Below are positions 18,354-27,791 of a stretch of 50,497 nt of DNA, in pieces. This DNA is from Trichocoleus desertorum ATA4-8-CV12 (GTDB taxonomy: Bacteria > Cyanobacteriota > Cyanobacteriia > FACHB-46): NCBI GenBank assembly GCA_019358975.1, contig JAHHIL010000043.1:1-50497 (forward strand). The letters are read 5' to 3'. The notes below the pieces were generated by a model, which saw only the letters and a list, made by a program, of their open reading frames with translations, was not told where the DNA came from and did no database searches. Every line of letters starts with the position of its first letter. The first letter of the stretch is position 1. The translations under genes were made by a program, and so were the position numbers.

Positions 18354-18585
18354 CTCGCGTACTTTGTACTTTTTTGTACTTTACTGAGTGACTATGACGA
18401 ATCAGTGAGTCTGGAATCACTATCAATCCGCCAGGTTGATTCTAAGCCCAACCCAGAGCGATCGCAGCGACCCCATCCTTGATCCTACCCGAAGCTGTGA
18501 GTCTCCCTAGTGAAAAAGCCTATGAGTCGTAACCTAGGTTAAAGTTTCGCTATAGCTGAACTCGGAGCAAATTGGAGCCAAGGTC

Positions 18586-19185
18586 ATGAATCCTGCACCG
18601 CCGCAACCCCCGCGATCGCCCCGTTCGTCTCAGTCTAAGAGCGAAATTGGATTACTCGGAGAAGCCTTGATTGCAGAGTGGTTAAAAGCTCAAGGTTGGG
18701 CCGTGCTGCATCAGCGTTGGCATTGCCGTTGGGGCGAAATTGACTTAATTGCCCAACAACCTGCAGCACAGCAACCTGCAACACAGCGACCTGCGGAACC
18801 CAGTCAAACGCGATCGCCCTCAGCCACGCTTGTATTCGTGGAAGTTAAAACTCGTAGTGGCAATAATTGGGATGCGGACGGATTGCTCGCCATCACTACC
18901 CAAAAGCAGGCCAAGCTCTGGCAGACAGCAGAATTATTTTTGTCCAGTCATCCTGAACTAGCAGAATTACCTTGTCGCTTTGATGTAGCGCTTGTGGCAT
19001 GTCAAGCTCTATCAAAAGCCCAACCGCAGCCTGAAAATATTAGTAAAGACAAGATTCAGGCTGCAAGATTGGCAATGAGCACTGCAATCAGCAATCGTAG
19101 AGAGGCGATCGCCCAAGGGCAACCTATTGCGATCGGTAGTTATCAGCTGAGCTTAAAAGACTATATTCAAGCTGTTTTCACTTAA
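18586..19185 (+). CDS. UPF0102 / YraN family endonuclease-like protein
   Basis: 199 residues. The family core is LLGEALIAEWLKAQGWAVL, HCRWGEIDLIA and VFVEVKTRSG, the D-(x)n-ExK arrangement of the Holliday-junction-resolvase-like nuclease fold. The C-terminus has CRFDVALV. A 25-residue insertion of Gln-Pro-Ala repeats separates the Asp strand from the ExK strand and comes from a 15-bp tandem repeat at about 18757-18802. Function in the cell is unproven. Single gene. Confidence 0.85.
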   Translation: MNPAPPQPPRSPRSSQSKSEIGLLGEALIAEWLKAQGWAVLHQRWHCRWGEIDLIAQQPAAQQPATQRPAEPSQTRSPSATLVFVEVKTRSGNNWDADGLLAITTQKQAKLWQTAELFLSSHPELAELPCRFDVALVACQALSKAQPQPENISKDKIQAARLAMSTAISNRREAIAQGQPIAIGSYQLSLKDYIQAVFT

Positions 19186-19236
19186 TGTGAATGCCAGCGA
19201 GCAAGAGTTGTCAGAGAACTGAAGCTTAGGGCAAGC

Positions 19237-19626
19237 TTAGGCCAAAGTTTCAGGGCAATAGCCGAGTCCAAGCACAAACTGCTTACGGAATTCTTCAATC
19301 TCAGCCCGATCAGGACTGCCATGAGACACCACTGCCACTTGATAGCGTCGCATCACATCAATCGCAGACTGACCCGTCTCCAAACTCCACAAAGCCATTT
19401 GAATGCGAATTTCTGGCTCGTAGGGAATGCCTAGCTCGTTTAAGAAAGCTCGGAAATCTCCATCTTCCTGTGGACTCAAGTAGCGATTCATCTTGACCTT
19501 GACGACCCAGCCATCAATCTGATGAATTACAGTCATGAATCGAACAGGCATTAGCGTGGTGCCGTGTAGGTGTTCGACGACTCTTAGGGTGAGGCTGGCA
19601 TTGCCAAGGTAGTAGAGATATTCCAT
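19237..19626 (-). CDS. Conserved hypothetical protein
   Basis: 129 residues, no signal or membrane segment. It opens MEYLYYLGNASLTLRVVEHLHG and has GWVVKVKMNRYLSPQED and RYQVAVVSHGSPDRAEIEEF. It looks like a compact alpha/beta cytoplasmic protein. I do not recognise a characterised family. It converges with the YraN-like gene and is divergent from queA. Confidence 0.6.
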   Translation of the reverse strand: MEYLYYLGNASLTLRVVEHLHGTTLMPVRFMTVIHQIDGWVVKVKMNRYLSPQEDGDFRAFLNELGIPYEPEIRIQMALWSLETGQSAIDVMRRYQVAVVSHGSPDRAEIEEFRKQFVLGLGYCPETLA

Positions 19627-19775
19627 GTTTCTTCGGACCCAGCGAATGCTACATTTCTATTCTTACGGGAATATGCTGAACTCAATAGGGGAAAAGCCCC
19701 CGACCTCCTATGGGGGGTTCCACCCAATATTGTCCTAAATGTTGCCTCTCATCGCTTGTCGCAGCCCACTCTGGT

Positions 19776-20948
19776 ATGAACTTCACGACCAAACCTCACG
19801 ATTTCAGTTCTTCATCTCAGCCCATCACCTCGGCGATCGCTCCTGAGTCTACCTCCGACCAATTACTGAGTGCTTACGACTACGAGCTACCCGAAGAGAG
19901 AATTGCCCAGAACCCAGTAGAACCGAGAGATCAAGCTCGTTTGCTCGTCCTCAATTCCTCGACTCAGCATAGCCACCGCATCTTTCGGGACTTGCCAGAT
20001 CTCCTGCAACCGGGGGATTTACTAGTGCTCAATAATACCCGTGTGATTCCAGCCAGATTGTACGGTCGTAAGCCAGGGGGCGCTGCAATCGAAGTCTTGC
20101 TCCTAGAACCCCAACCCCAACCTAACTGCTGGCTGGCCTTAGTCAAACCCGGTCGGCGGCTGAAACCAGGAGCAGAAATTGAGTTTAGCCCAGACCCAAC
20201 TGCGCCACCTCGCTTGAAAGCCACGGTGTTAGCCACAGATGCCCCGACGGGGGGGAGAATCTTGCAGTTTGAGGTGCCCGATGGAGAGACTTTGCAGACA
20301 CGGCTTTCCGAACTCGGTCAAGTGCCTCTACCGCCCTACATTACCCAATCTCATGCAGAGCCAGAACGCTACCAAACCGTTTATGCAGCTCAGCCTGGGG
20401 CGGTAGCAGCCCCAACCGCAGGATTGCACTTTACCCCTGAGCTATTGGCACGGCTACAAGCTCAAGGCATTGACCAAGCTTTTGTCACCTTACATGTCGG
20501 AGTTGGTACATTTCGGCCCGTAGAAGCGGAGGATATTACCCAACACGCCATGCATAGCGAGTGGGTGGAAGTTCCAGCCGATACGGTTGCTAAGATTCAG
20601 CAGACCAAAGCCCAAGGAGGGCGCGTGATTGCTGTGGGTACAACGGTCGTTCGCACCTTGGAAGGAGTGGCACAGCAAGCTGAGCAGAATGGCAACCAGC
20701 CTGGGGAATTGCAGCCTTACCAAGGCAAAGTGAATTTGTTTATTTATCCTGGCTATCGCTGGCGCGTGGTAGAAGGATTAATTACCAACTTCCATTTACC
20801 CTGCTCTAGTTTGCTGATGTTAGTGAGTGCGTTGGTGGGGCGTCCACGCTTGATGGCGTTGTACCAGGAAGCGATCGCGGAACAGTATCGTTTCTACTCG
20901 TTTGGAGATGCGATGCTGGTATTGCCAGAGGCCAGAATTCAATTGTAG
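19776..20948 (+). CDS. queA: S-adenosylmethionine:tRNA ribosyltransferase-isomerase QueA
   Basis: 390 residues from ATG at 19776; the open frame extends 22 codons further upstream, but those lack homology. The family start YDYELPEERIAQNPVEPRDQARLLVL, GDLLVLNNTRVIPARL, the AAPTAGLHFTPELL block and TNFHLPCSSLLMLVSALVGR near the C-terminus are diagnostic. It transfers the ribosyl moiety of SAM to 7-aminomethyl-7-deazaguanine in tRNA during queuosine synthesis. A 30-residue Ser/Thr-rich N-terminal extension precedes the core. The rhodanese gene begins 2 bp after its stop. Confidence 0.96.
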   Translation: MNFTTKPHDFSSSSQPITSAIAPESTSDQLLSAYDYELPEERIAQNPVEPRDQARLLVLNSSTQHSHRIFRDLPDLLQPGDLLVLNNTRVIPARLYGRKPGGAAIEVLLLEPQPQPNCWLALVKPGRRLKPGAEIEFSPDPTAPPRLKATVLATDAPTGGRILQFEVPDGETLQTRLSELGQVPLPPYITQSHAEPERYQTVYAAQPGAVAAPTAGLHFTPELLARLQAQGIDQAFVTLHVGVGTFRPVEAEDITQHAMHSEWVEVPADTVAKIQQTKAQGGRVIAVGTTVVRTLEGVAQQAEQNGNQPGELQPYQGKVNLFIYPGYRWRVVEGLITNFHLPCSSLLMLVSALVGRPRLMALYQEAIAEQYRFYSFGDAMLVLPEARIQL

Positions 20949-20950
20949 GT

Positions 20951-21472
20951 ATGGATATGGATATGGGTATGGGGCGATCGCTCGTCTTCAAGTTACTTAG
21001 ACGCTGGATTGCTTGGCAATACCCCCAAGTCCGTTGGGTCACGACTGTAGAATTGGCTAAATGGCGCAAAAATCCTGCTCGAACCCAACCGCTTTTATTA
21101 GATGCCCGAACTGCGGCTGAGTATGAGGTCAGCCACTTGAAAACGGCTCAACGGATCGATCCAGCTACCCCTGATTTGACGGCTCTGAGCCAGATTAATC
21201 AGAATAAGCCCGTAGTCGTCTACTGCTCAATTGGGTATCGCAGCGCTAAAGTCGCGGCCCAATTACAACAGGTCGGATTCACGCAGGTTTATGACCTAGA
21301 GGGCAGCATTTTTCAGTGGGCCAATGAAGCACGGCCTCTCTTTCAAGCCGAGCAACCTACAACCAAAGTGCATCCCTACAACGCGCAGTGGGGCTTATTG
21401 CTCAAACCTGAGTATCGAGCAGAATGCCAAGGAAGCTCATCCCCAGACTCATCGCCAACATCTCCAAATTGA
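20951..21472 (+). CDS. Rhodanese-like domain protein
   Basis: 173 residues. One rhodanese module: LLLDARTAAEYEVSHLKTA, then the active-site loop VVVYCSIGYRSAK with the catalytic Cys at 92. The loop sequence CSIGYRS matches single-domain sulfurtransferases of cyanobacteria. The start is ambiguous because a hexamer repeat gives several in-frame ATGs (MDMDMGMG, 20951-20974). It probably forms an operon with queA (2-bp gap). Confidence 0.88.
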   Translation: MDMDMGMGRSLVFKLLRRWIAWQYPQVRWVTTVELAKWRKNPARTQPLLLDARTAAEYEVSHLKTAQRIDPATPDLTALSQINQNKPVVVYCSIGYRSAKVAAQLQQVGFTQVYDLEGSIFQWANEARPLFQAEQPTTKVHPYNAQWGLLLKPEYRAECQGSSSPDSSPTSPN

Positions 21473-21482
21473 AGGCAAGACC

Positions 21483-24224
21483 CTAACCTTCGTACTCTTC
21501 AACCTGCTGGATCAATTTAGCGATCAAAGCAGTCCAGCCAGTTTGGTGGCTAGCGCCTATCCCAGCCCCATTGTCTCCGTGGAAGTATTCATAGAACAAA
21601 ATCAGATCTTGCCAATGGGGGTGGGTTTGGAATTTCTCGGTGTCTCCGTAGACGGGGCGACGACCGGAGGCATCTTTGGCAAAAATCCGCATGAGTCGTT
21701 GAGAGATCTCGCTGGCGACTTCCCACAAGTTCATCCACTGTCCCGAACCTGTAGGACATTCCACCTTGAAGTCATCGCCCAGGTAGTGGTGAAACTTTTG
21801 CAGCGATTCGATTAGCAAGAAATTGATGGGAAACCAAATTGGGCCGCGCCAATTGGAATTTCCCCCAAACAAGGCACTGGTAGATTCAGCAGGCTCATAA
21901 TCGACACGGTGTTGCTGACCATGCGCCTCAAAAATATAAGGATGCTCCGCATGATAACGGGAGAGCGCCCGAATGCCATAGGGGCTGAGGAATTCATTTT
22001 CGTCCAGCATTTTCTCTAGAATCCGCCGCAGTTTATCGCGATAGACGATCGCTAACAGTCTGCGATCGCCGACTCCTTGGCGTTTCATACAGGCAATATT
22101 TTGTGTCAGATCGGGACGATTGCGAATAAACCACTCCGTCCGCTTCCAAAAATCAGGAAACTGCTCAAATATCTCAGCTTCGATCGGCTCTACCGCAAAC
22201 AGAGGAATCAAACCGACAATAGAGCGAACTTTTAAGCGCACTTGATGTCCATCTGGGAAATGGAGCACGTCATAGTAAAAGCCGTCTGCTTCATCCCACA
22301 GCGAGGCTCCCTCTTTGCCTAGGCGGTTCATGGCATCCGCAATGTAGAGGAAGTGCTCAAAGAACTTGCTGGCAATATCTTCGTAGATGGGATTGGATTT
22401 TGATAGCTCTAAGGCGATCGCTAACATATGCAAGCTATACATGCCCATCCAACTGGTGCCATCGGATTGGTCAATGCGACCCCCTGTAGGTAGTTCGGAG
22501 CTGCGATCGAACACGCCAATGTTGTCTAGACCGAGAAAGCCACCTTGGAAAACATTATTGCCCGCTGCATCTTTGCGGTTCACCCACCAAGTGAAATTGA
22601 GCAATAGCTTTTGAAAGACCCGCTCTAGGAAACGTGGGTCAGCTCGACCATAGAGTTTTTGTTCAATCTTATAGATCCGCCACGCTGCCCAAGCATGGAC
22701 GGGTGGATTCACATCGCCAAGCGCCCATTCATACGCAGGGAGTTGGCCGTTGGGATGCATATACCATTCTCGTGTCAGGCGATCCAGTTGGTATTTAGCT
22801 AGTTCTGGATCAATCATGGCGATGGGAATCACATGAAAGGCCAGATCCCAAGCCGCAAACCAGGGATACTCCCACTTGTCGGGCATCGAGAGAATGTCAT
22901 CATTAAATAAATGAATCCACTCAGAGTTTCTCCCTTTCAGCCGCTCTGGAGATGCAGATGGCTCAGCAGGCGCATTTTTCAGCCATTCATCCACCACGTA
23001 GTAGTAGAATTGTTTGCTCCACAGTAGGCCCGCAAAAGCTTGGCGTTGAATGTTTTGTAAGTCGGGCGATCGCGTGAAACAGCAGACATGTTGGTAAAAT
23101 TCATCGGCTTCCTGCTGGCGATCGCCAAAAACCTGCTCAAACTCAGCTCCCAAGGGAGGGGTGGAGACAAACTCTGGAGCCACTTGATTTAGTCTGAGCT
23201 GGATGGTTTGTGTCTCGCCAGCAGGAAGCTGCAAGATATAGTGTGCCGCTGCCTTGGTGCCCACTAATTCAGGATTGACAGCAGTTTGCTCGCCCTGAAC
23301 TACATAGTTGTTGATGCCATCCTTGAGATAAGCAGAGACATTAGGCGTCCCAAAGATACGCTCTGCATTGGTTTCATTTTCAGTAAACAACAGCTCTGTC
23401 GGTGAGTCGCAATATAACCAGTACTCACCCAAGCTAGGATGGGAAGCCGCAATGACGCTGTAGTTGCTCTCAGTCTCCGCTTTAGATAGTAAGGGTTTGT
23501 CTGAATTGGGAATAGAAGGACAAGCTTGCTCTTGGCTCCAAGACCCCGTATTCCAAGACCCCGTATTCCAAGACCCCGTATTCCAAGACCAAGTGTTGCG
23601 AAACCACAAAGTCGGGAGTAAATGTAAGCTTTGAGCTTCTGGCCCACGATTAGTGATAGTGATGCGAATTAGGATGTCTTCTGGAGCCGCTTTGGCATAT
23701 TCAATCAAGACATCAAAATAGTGCTCTTCGTCAAAGATGCCTGTCTCCAACAACTCGAACTCTAGTTGATCGCGACCCCGACAAGCGTTCTCTGCCACTA
23801 ATTGTTCGTAAGGAAATGCCTGGTGCGGATATTTATACAGACACTTCATGTAAGAGTGCGTCGGCGTGTTGTCGAGGTAGAAATAGTATTCTTTCACGTC
23901 CTCGCCGTGATTGCCTTCTTTCCCAGTCAGGCCAAACAACCGTTCTTTGAGGATTGCATCCTTGCCATTCCAGAGAGCGATCGCAAAACAGAGCCGTTGA
24001 TGATTGTCCGAAATGCCTGCAATGCCATCTTCTCCCCAGCGGTAAGCCCGCGATCGCGCTTGGTCATGGGTAAAGTAATCCCAGGCTGCCCCGCTAGCGC
24101 TGTAGTCTTCCCGGACAGTTCCCCACTGGCGATCGCTGAGATACGGCCCCCATCTGCGCCAATGTGCTTGTCTTTGACGAGTTGCTTCTAGCCGTTGAGC
24201 TTCGGCGGTGGTGTTTTCGGTCAT
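21483..24224 (-). CDS. MGH1-like (GH63-related) glycoside hydrolase family protein
   Basis: 913 residues from ATG at 24224; an upstream extension of 11 codons is less likely. It opens with the conserved [20 protein letters not shown] and [18 protein letters not shown]. The (alpha/alpha)6 barrel starts around residue 390 ([13 protein letters not shown]) and includes [40 protein letters not shown] and [14 protein letters not shown], as in MGH1/GH63-type glucosidases and mannosylglycerate hydrolases. Many such genes are annotated simply as glucosidase. Substrate is unknown; compatible solutes or trehalose/sucrose-type glycosides are possible. A 15-bp tandem repeat codes for repeated WNTGS in the N-terminal domain. 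Confidence 0.85.
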   Translation of the reverse strand: MTENTTAEAQRLEATRQRQAHWRRWGPYLSDRQWGTVREDYSASGAAWDYFTHDQARSRAYRWGEDGIAGISDNHQRLCFAIALWNGKDAILKERLFGLTGKEGNHGEDVKEYYFYLDNTPTHSYMKCLYKYPHQAFPYEQLVAENACRGRDQLEFELLETGIFDEEHYFDVLIEYAKAAPEDILIRITITNRGPEAQSLHLLPTLWFRNTWSWNTGSWNTGSWNTGSWSQEQACPSIPNSDKPLLSKAETESNYSVIAASHPSLGEYWLYCDSPTELLFTENETNAERIFGTPNVSAYLKDGINNYVVQGEQTAVNPELVGTKAAAHYILQLPAGETQTIQLRLNQVAPEFVSTPPLGAEFEQVFGDRQQEADEFYQHVCCFTRSPDLQNIQRQAFAGLLWSKQFYYYVVDEWLKNAPAEPSASPERLKGRNSEWIHLFNDDILSMPDKWEYPWFAAWDLAFHVIPIAMIDPELAKYQLDRLTREWYMHPNGQLPAYEWALGDVNPPVHAWAAWRIYKIEQKLYGRADPRFLERVFQKLLLNFTWWVNRKDAAGNNVFQGGFLGLDNIGVFDRSSELPTGGRIDQSDGTSWMGMYSLHMLAIALELSKSNPIYEDIASKFFEHFLYIADAMNRLGKEGASLWDEADGFYYDVLHFPDGHQVRLKVRSIVGLIPLFAVEPIEAEIFEQFPDFWKRTEWFIRNRPDLTQNIACMKRQGVGDRRLLAIVYRDKLRRILEKMLDENEFLSPYGIRALSRYHAEHPYIFEAHGQQHRVDYEPAESTSALFGGNSNWRGPIWFPINFLLIESLQKFHHYLGDDFKVECPTGSGQWMNLWEVASEISQRLMRIFAKDASGRRPVYGDTEKFQTHPHWQDLILFYEYFHGDNGAGIGASHQTGWTALIAKLIQQVEEYEG
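23537..23590. repeat. 15-bp in-frame tandem repeat inside the MGH1 gene
   Basis: The unit CCAAGACCCCGTATT recurs three times with a fourth partial copy, encoding WNTGS repeats on the minus strand. The unit length keeps the frame open. Confidence 0.8.
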
Positions 24225-24514
24225 GACTCTCTCAAGCGATCGGGTGCAGCAAAGCAAATCTTGGCTAAATCAGACTTCATCTCCAGACTCAAGCCCCAGA
24301 GTTGAACCCTAAAGCTGAGTCATTCTAGCGCACCCCACCTCTGTCGAATTGCAGAGTTCAAGGCTGCACTTATCTTTAGTTAGAGCCGCTTTAGCTTAAA
24401 GTTTCTTTACATCAACCCGGAGGAGGGCCTATAGTTTCGCACCCTAGGCAGACTGCGACTTAGAAGCAGCTCGATACTATAGAGACATAACAAGTTTGTT
24501 GAGGAATGTAAATT
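24225..24514. other. Divergent intergenic region upstream of HLIP
   Basis: 290 bp separate the MGH1 gene (minus) from the HLIP gene (plus). Apart from the candidate HLIP promoter listed separately, no gene is seen. The long 5' leader of the HLIP mRNA (about 75 bases) is notable. Confidence 0.4.
24406..24435 (+). promoter_or_regulatory. Candidate sigma70-type promoter of the HLIP gene
   Basis: TTTACA (24406-24411) and TATAGT (24430-24435) are separated by 18 bp and lie 80 bp before the HLIP ATG. Prediction from sequence only. Confidence 0.4.
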
Positions 24515-24730
24515 ATGGAATCTCGTCCTTCTGCTGATCTACCTACCGTTGCTAACGCTTATAACGGAAAAGACCGTAACGCCTTCTTGTTTGGTTGGAA
24601 TCCCCAAGCCGAGCTATGGAATGGTCGTCTAGCTATGATCGGTTTTTTGGCCTACCTACTGTGGGATTTGAATGGCTACAGCGTCCTACGTGATGTGCTT
24701 CACTTCTTGCCCCAGTACATCGCTCGCTAG
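24515..24730 (+). CDS. High-light-inducible chlorophyll-binding protein (HLIP/SCP, CAB-ELIP-HLIP)
   Basis: 71 residues with one membrane helix. The chlorophyll-binding signature ELWNGRLAMIGFLAYL (about residues 33-48) contains the E-x-x-N-G-R-x-A-M set in which Glu and Asn ligate pigment and Arg ties helices in a dimer. Flanking GWNPQAELWNGR is typical of cyanobacterial HLIPs. Such proteins sit in thylakoid membranes and quench energy or help chlorophyll recycling during stress; expression is usually light- or stress-induced. A GAGGA-type ribosome site precedes the ATG. Confidence 0.93.
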   Translation: MESRPSADLPTVANAYNGKDRNAFLFGWNPQAELWNGRLAMIGFLAYLLWDLNGYSVLRDVLHFLPQYIAR

Positions 24731-24769
24731 TCACACGTTCGTTAGTCACTAACCGATTCGTGAGCATCC

Positions 24770-24832
24770 AACCTTGTAGTTAGACTGGTGGCCTTAACTT
24801 AGCCTTACAGCTGCCAGCCTAACCACAAGGTT
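24770..24832 (+). terminator. Large hairpin terminator after HLIP
   Basis: AACCTTGT (24770-24777) pairs with ACAAGGTT (24825-24832), and the inner CTGG/GGC parts pair with GCTGCCAG. TTTT starts within the last arm and runs to 24834. The rest of the 336-bp gap to crtW shows no gene. Confidence 0.6.
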
Positions 24833-25066
24833 TTGCTATGGCTAAATTTCTAATCAGCTATTTTATAGTGGCAAGTTGGTGAATCGACACATCCAACTCC
24901 ACTTTTTTACCTTGGTTCTGCTGGAATCCTTGGTTTAAGGGGCAGACAGGATTAAAGTAAATATTCTTCCTAGAAGTTGTTCACCTGAAGACTGAGGGGC
25001 TACTGCTTGGCCTAACTTAGTCTTTTATCTGCCTGCTTAAGTCAATAGTTACCTGGAGCTGAAGAT

Positions 25067-25870
25067 TTGATTTCCTCTGAGCAAGTACCCCCACCGTCTG
25101 CCCCACTAGCCCCATTAACAGAAGAAATAACTATTGCTGACTTCACTGCTGACTTCACTAAAGAAGCAAACCGTAGCCTGCTCACTGCAATTGGCATGCT
25201 AAGCCTCTGGGCCGCGAGTTTAGCTTGCTTATTAAGCTTAGACATCTCCACTTGGCCCTTGCTCTGGAAGCTGCCACTGATGCTTTGGCAGATGTTTCTC
25301 TACACGGGGCTGTTTATCGTCGCGCATGATGCCATGCATGGGGCGGTTCACCCAAAAAATTCCAGAATTAATGATGGGATCGGGGCGATCGCCTTATTTC
25401 TATACGCTCTGTTCTCTTTTGAGCAGCTCAAGCAAAAACATTGGCAACATCATCGCCATCCTGTCAGTGAACTAGACCCAGACTCTCATGATGGCAAGCA
25501 TCAGAACTTTTTTGCCTGGTATTTCCAGTTCATGAAATCCCACTGGAGTTGGCTCAGAATCGTAGGATTAATTGCCCTTTTTCATACCGTTCGCCTGACG
25601 CTGTCTTTACCTGCCGAAAACATGACGCTGTTTTGGGTCATCCCATCGATCGCGAGTTCGATGCAACTGTTTTTCTTTGGCACTTACTTGCCACACCGAG
25701 AACCAGAAGCAGGTTACAAGAACCAGCACCGAGCGCAAAGTAACCCGCTTCCAGTCTTCTGGTCTTTCATCACCTGTTATCACTTTGGCTACCACGAGGA
25801 ACACCATCAGTATCCCCAGGCGGCTTGGTGGCAACTACCAGGTGTCGCTAAAGCCCAGGGAACAATCTGA
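25067..25870 (+). CDS. crtW: CrtW-type beta-carotene ketolase
   Basis: 267 residues. Histidine clusters of the membrane di-iron oxygenase fold are all present: HDAMHGAVH (87-95), HWQHHRH (125-131), the LPHREPE block (209 on) and HFGYHEEHHQYP (239-250). The helices and the FFGTYLPHREPE and QSNPLPVFWSF segments match cyanobacterial CrtW, which adds 4-keto groups to beta-carotene to give echinenone or canthaxanthin; these are also ligands of the orange carotenoid protein. The gene uses a TTG start, as there is no upstream in-frame ATG; TTG has GGAG about 9 bases before it. A terminator follows at 25926. Confidence 0.9.
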   Translation: MISSEQVPPPSAPLAPLTEEITIADFTADFTKEANRSLLTAIGMLSLWAASLACLLSLDISTWPLLWKLPLMLWQMFLYTGLFIVAHDAMHGAVHPKNSRINDGIGAIALFLYALFSFEQLKQKHWQHHRHPVSELDPDSHDGKHQNFFAWYFQFMKSHWSWLRIVGLIALFHTVRLTLSLPAENMTLFWVIPSIASSMQLFFFGTYLPHREPEAGYKNQHRAQSNPLPVFWSFITCYHFGYHEEHHQYPQAAWWQLPGVAKAQGTI

Positions 25871-25925
25871 GAGATTTTCTGAGAGGCTTAATGTAATAAC
25901 AACTCTTGATGTAATAACAACTGTA

Positions 25926-25953
25926 GGGGCACCTCTTGTGGGTGCCCTTTTTT
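25926..25953 (+). terminator. Rho-independent terminator after crtW
   Basis: GGGCACC (25927-25933) pairs with GGTGCCC (25941-25947), followed by six T. It lies between convergent genes. Just before it, a 14-bp sequence ATGTAATAACAACT is directly repeated at 25891 and 25909. Confidence 0.8.
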
Positions 25954-25965
25954 GCAGCGGACAGG

Positions 25966-26550
25966 CTATTTGCCAGACTTCTCGGCCTTAGTGTCACTCG
26001 CTTTATCACTCGCCTTAGTGTCACTCGCTTTTTCAGCTTTCGTATCCGGTGCCTTGGTATCTGTTGAAGCTTTAGAGTCCGGTGATTGAAGCGCTTGATC
26101 GAGTACCGTCCGCGCATCTTCTGCTTGGGTTCTAGCTTCTCGGTAACGGAGGTTGTTCTGAGCAAAGGTTTTCAAGGTTTTGAAGCCTTCTTTGAGATTG
26201 GCGATCGCCTCCTCACTCACAGACTCATCTGTAAACAGAATATCGACCTGCTCTCGCACTTTAATCGCTTCAGAACGCAACTCCTGCACCTTGAGCTTGA
26301 GGGTTGCTAGGTTGCTCAGGACTTGAACTGCCTGGGTGACAGCGTCTTCGTCGGCGGATACCGTTGAGTTTGGTTCTTTCACTTCAATAAACTGTTGAGG
26401 GCCAAATCCTTCTGCCAAATCGGTCGGTAGCTTGCCTGAATCCATCAGCTCCATCAACTGATCCATCGCCTTCTCACGGGCTTTGACAGAATCTTTGCCA
26501 GAGACAGTCAGAATAATTTCAGGGCTTTGTGCCAGCGTATACTGAACCAT
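25966..26550 (-). CDS. Conserved cyanobacterial hypothetical protein with charged repeat tail
   Basis: 194 residues. The N-terminal part starts MVQYTLAQSPEIILTVSGKDSVKAREKAMDQL and continues with a helical region (LKVQELRSEAIKVREQ, NLKEGFKTLKTF). From about 155 on the tail is a low-complexity Lys/Ala/Asp/Thr/Ser repeat (SDTKA, DKAS units) produced by a DNA tandem repeat at about 25985-26045. No catalytic motif is seen. Function unknown. Confidence 0.65.
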   Translation of the reverse strand: MVQYTLAQSPEIILTVSGKDSVKAREKAMDQLMELMDSGKLPTDLAEGFGPQQFIEVKEPNSTVSADEDAVTQAVQVLSNLATLKLKVQELRSEAIKVREQVDILFTDESVSEEAIANLKEGFKTLKTFAQNNLRYREARTQAEDARTVLDQALQSPDSKASTDTKAPDTKAEKASDTKASDKASDTKAEKSGK

Positions 26551-26626
26551 AAATGTACATTTGTACTAAAGTCTTCTCTTCAATCTTAATGTCCAGAAGC
26601 CTGAACCGGGAAAGTGGCTAGACAGA

Positions 26627-26911
26627 CTACTGGGGCTGAGTCCGAGCTTGCCTCACCATTGCAATCAAAGTTTGGTGAGCATCTTCTGAATCTTGCAACT
26701 CGTGGTCAAACTCAACTCGGAGCGGTGTTGCGGCTCCCTCAACCTGAGCCATCAAGTTCATCCCTTGGGCATCAATTGAAACCATCTCAGCCGCAGTGGC
26801 ATTTATCGCTCCAGCATAGGCTTTGGCATAAAGCACGATCGCCTCAGCATGGTCTTCGTTCATGTGTTTGCAAATGCGATCGCTGATGCTAGGGGTGAGT
26901 GGATCAGCCAT
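26627..26911 (-). CDS. DUF2470 (HugZ C-terminal-like) domain protein
   Basis: 94 residues from ATG at 26911, with AAGGAG 8 bases upstream; two further codons (TTG GTT) are open but unlikely. The motif ICKHMNEDHAEAIVLYAKAYAG is the hallmark of DUF2470, also found at the C-terminus of heme-utilisation HugZ proteins and of the chloroplast protein family related to heme-binding. Free-standing copies occur in cyanobacteria. Heme binding is a reasonable guess, not shown here. Confidence 0.85.
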   Translation of the reverse strand: MADPLTPSISDRICKHMNEDHAEAIVLYAKAYAGAINATAAEMVSIDAQGMNLMAQVEGAATPLRVEFDHELQDSEDAHQTLIAMVRQARTQPQ

Positions 26912-27042
26912 AACCAAATCTCCTTAATCAAATCGTGCTAAATCGTGGCAAATCATGGGTACCTGTTGGGAAGTTTAGCAGAGGCTAGGGCTAGGGATGG
27001 TAAGCTCACAAAGGTCTTGGTTCATGCTTTGGAGGAACAACT

Positions 27043-27447
27043 GTGTTTGCTGGTAAACGACCCACCAATCTCGGAGTTCAAAATGGTAGCTTAACACCCT
27101 GCCCTAACACCCCTAACTGTGTCAATAGTCAGAGTACCAACCCCACTTGTCAGATTGCCCCTTTAACTTATAACTCCACAGCCACCCAAGCGATCGCCGA
27201 CCTCAAAACGGTGATCCAAAATCTAGAACGTACAACCATCGTTACGGAAAGGTCTAACTACTTGTACGCAGAATTCAAAAGCGCTCTGATGGGGTATGTG
27301 GATGATGTCGAGTTTTACCTGGATGAAGTTCAGCAAGTGATTCACGTGCGATCGGCCTCTCGCCTAGGCAAATCGGATTTAGGCGTAAACCGCAAACGCA
27401 TTGAAACCATCCGAGCTAAATTGCAAGCTCTCCAAAACCAAAGCTAG
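27043..27447 (+). CDS. DUF1499 family protein
   Basis: 134 residues from GTG at 27043 after GGAGG. DUF1499 hallmarks: LTPCPNTPNCVNSQ near the N-terminus, LYAEFKSALMGYVDDVEFYLD, and IHVRSASRLGKSDLGVNRKRIE towards the C-terminus. No signal peptide. The family is widespread in photosynthetic organisms (some chloroplast-targeted) without an assigned biochemical role. Confidence 0.85.
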   Translation: MFAGKRPTNLGVQNGSLTPCPNTPNCVNSQSTNPTCQIAPLTYNSTATQAIADLKTVIQNLERTTIVTERSNYLYAEFKSALMGYVDDVEFYLDEVQQVIHVRSASRLGKSDLGVNRKRIETIRAKLQALQNQS

Positions 27448-27791
27448 AACGAGAACACTCCTGCACTTAATTACTACAATCGGTTTGCTAATAGAGATCA
27501 GCCAACTAACTCGTCGCTGTAAGGGCGATCGCTCCTTGCTTGTCTAACCTGCTGCTCTCTACGGCTAAAGCTGCTTAAGGAGCATAGGTAATACACTTGA
27601 AAATACGCGGGATAATTGCTAGCTATCCACCCAAAACCGCGTATTATGCGGAGAGTTTCTGCCTATATTACCCAGTTCAAAGTGAGATACAGAAAGTTCC
27701 GATCGGGGCCATGTTATCGAAAGGTGATTAGTATTGCTAACTGCCCAATCAATGCTAAGTTGTAGTCGATTTGAAAAACTTGCGATCGCTG
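27448..27791. other. 344-bp intergenic region with a 9-bp inverted repeat
   Basis: AATACGCGG (27602-27610) is perfectly inverted at 27637-27645 (CCGCGTATT), enclosing 26 bases that contain GCTAGC. No gene or RNA family was recognised; a regulator site or transcript hairpin is possible. Confidence 0.45.

Noticed and set aside
24731-25066. A structured RNA or riboswitch between HLIP and crtW
   Set aside because: The main fold is a simple terminator hairpin, and no known riboswitch consensus was recognised.
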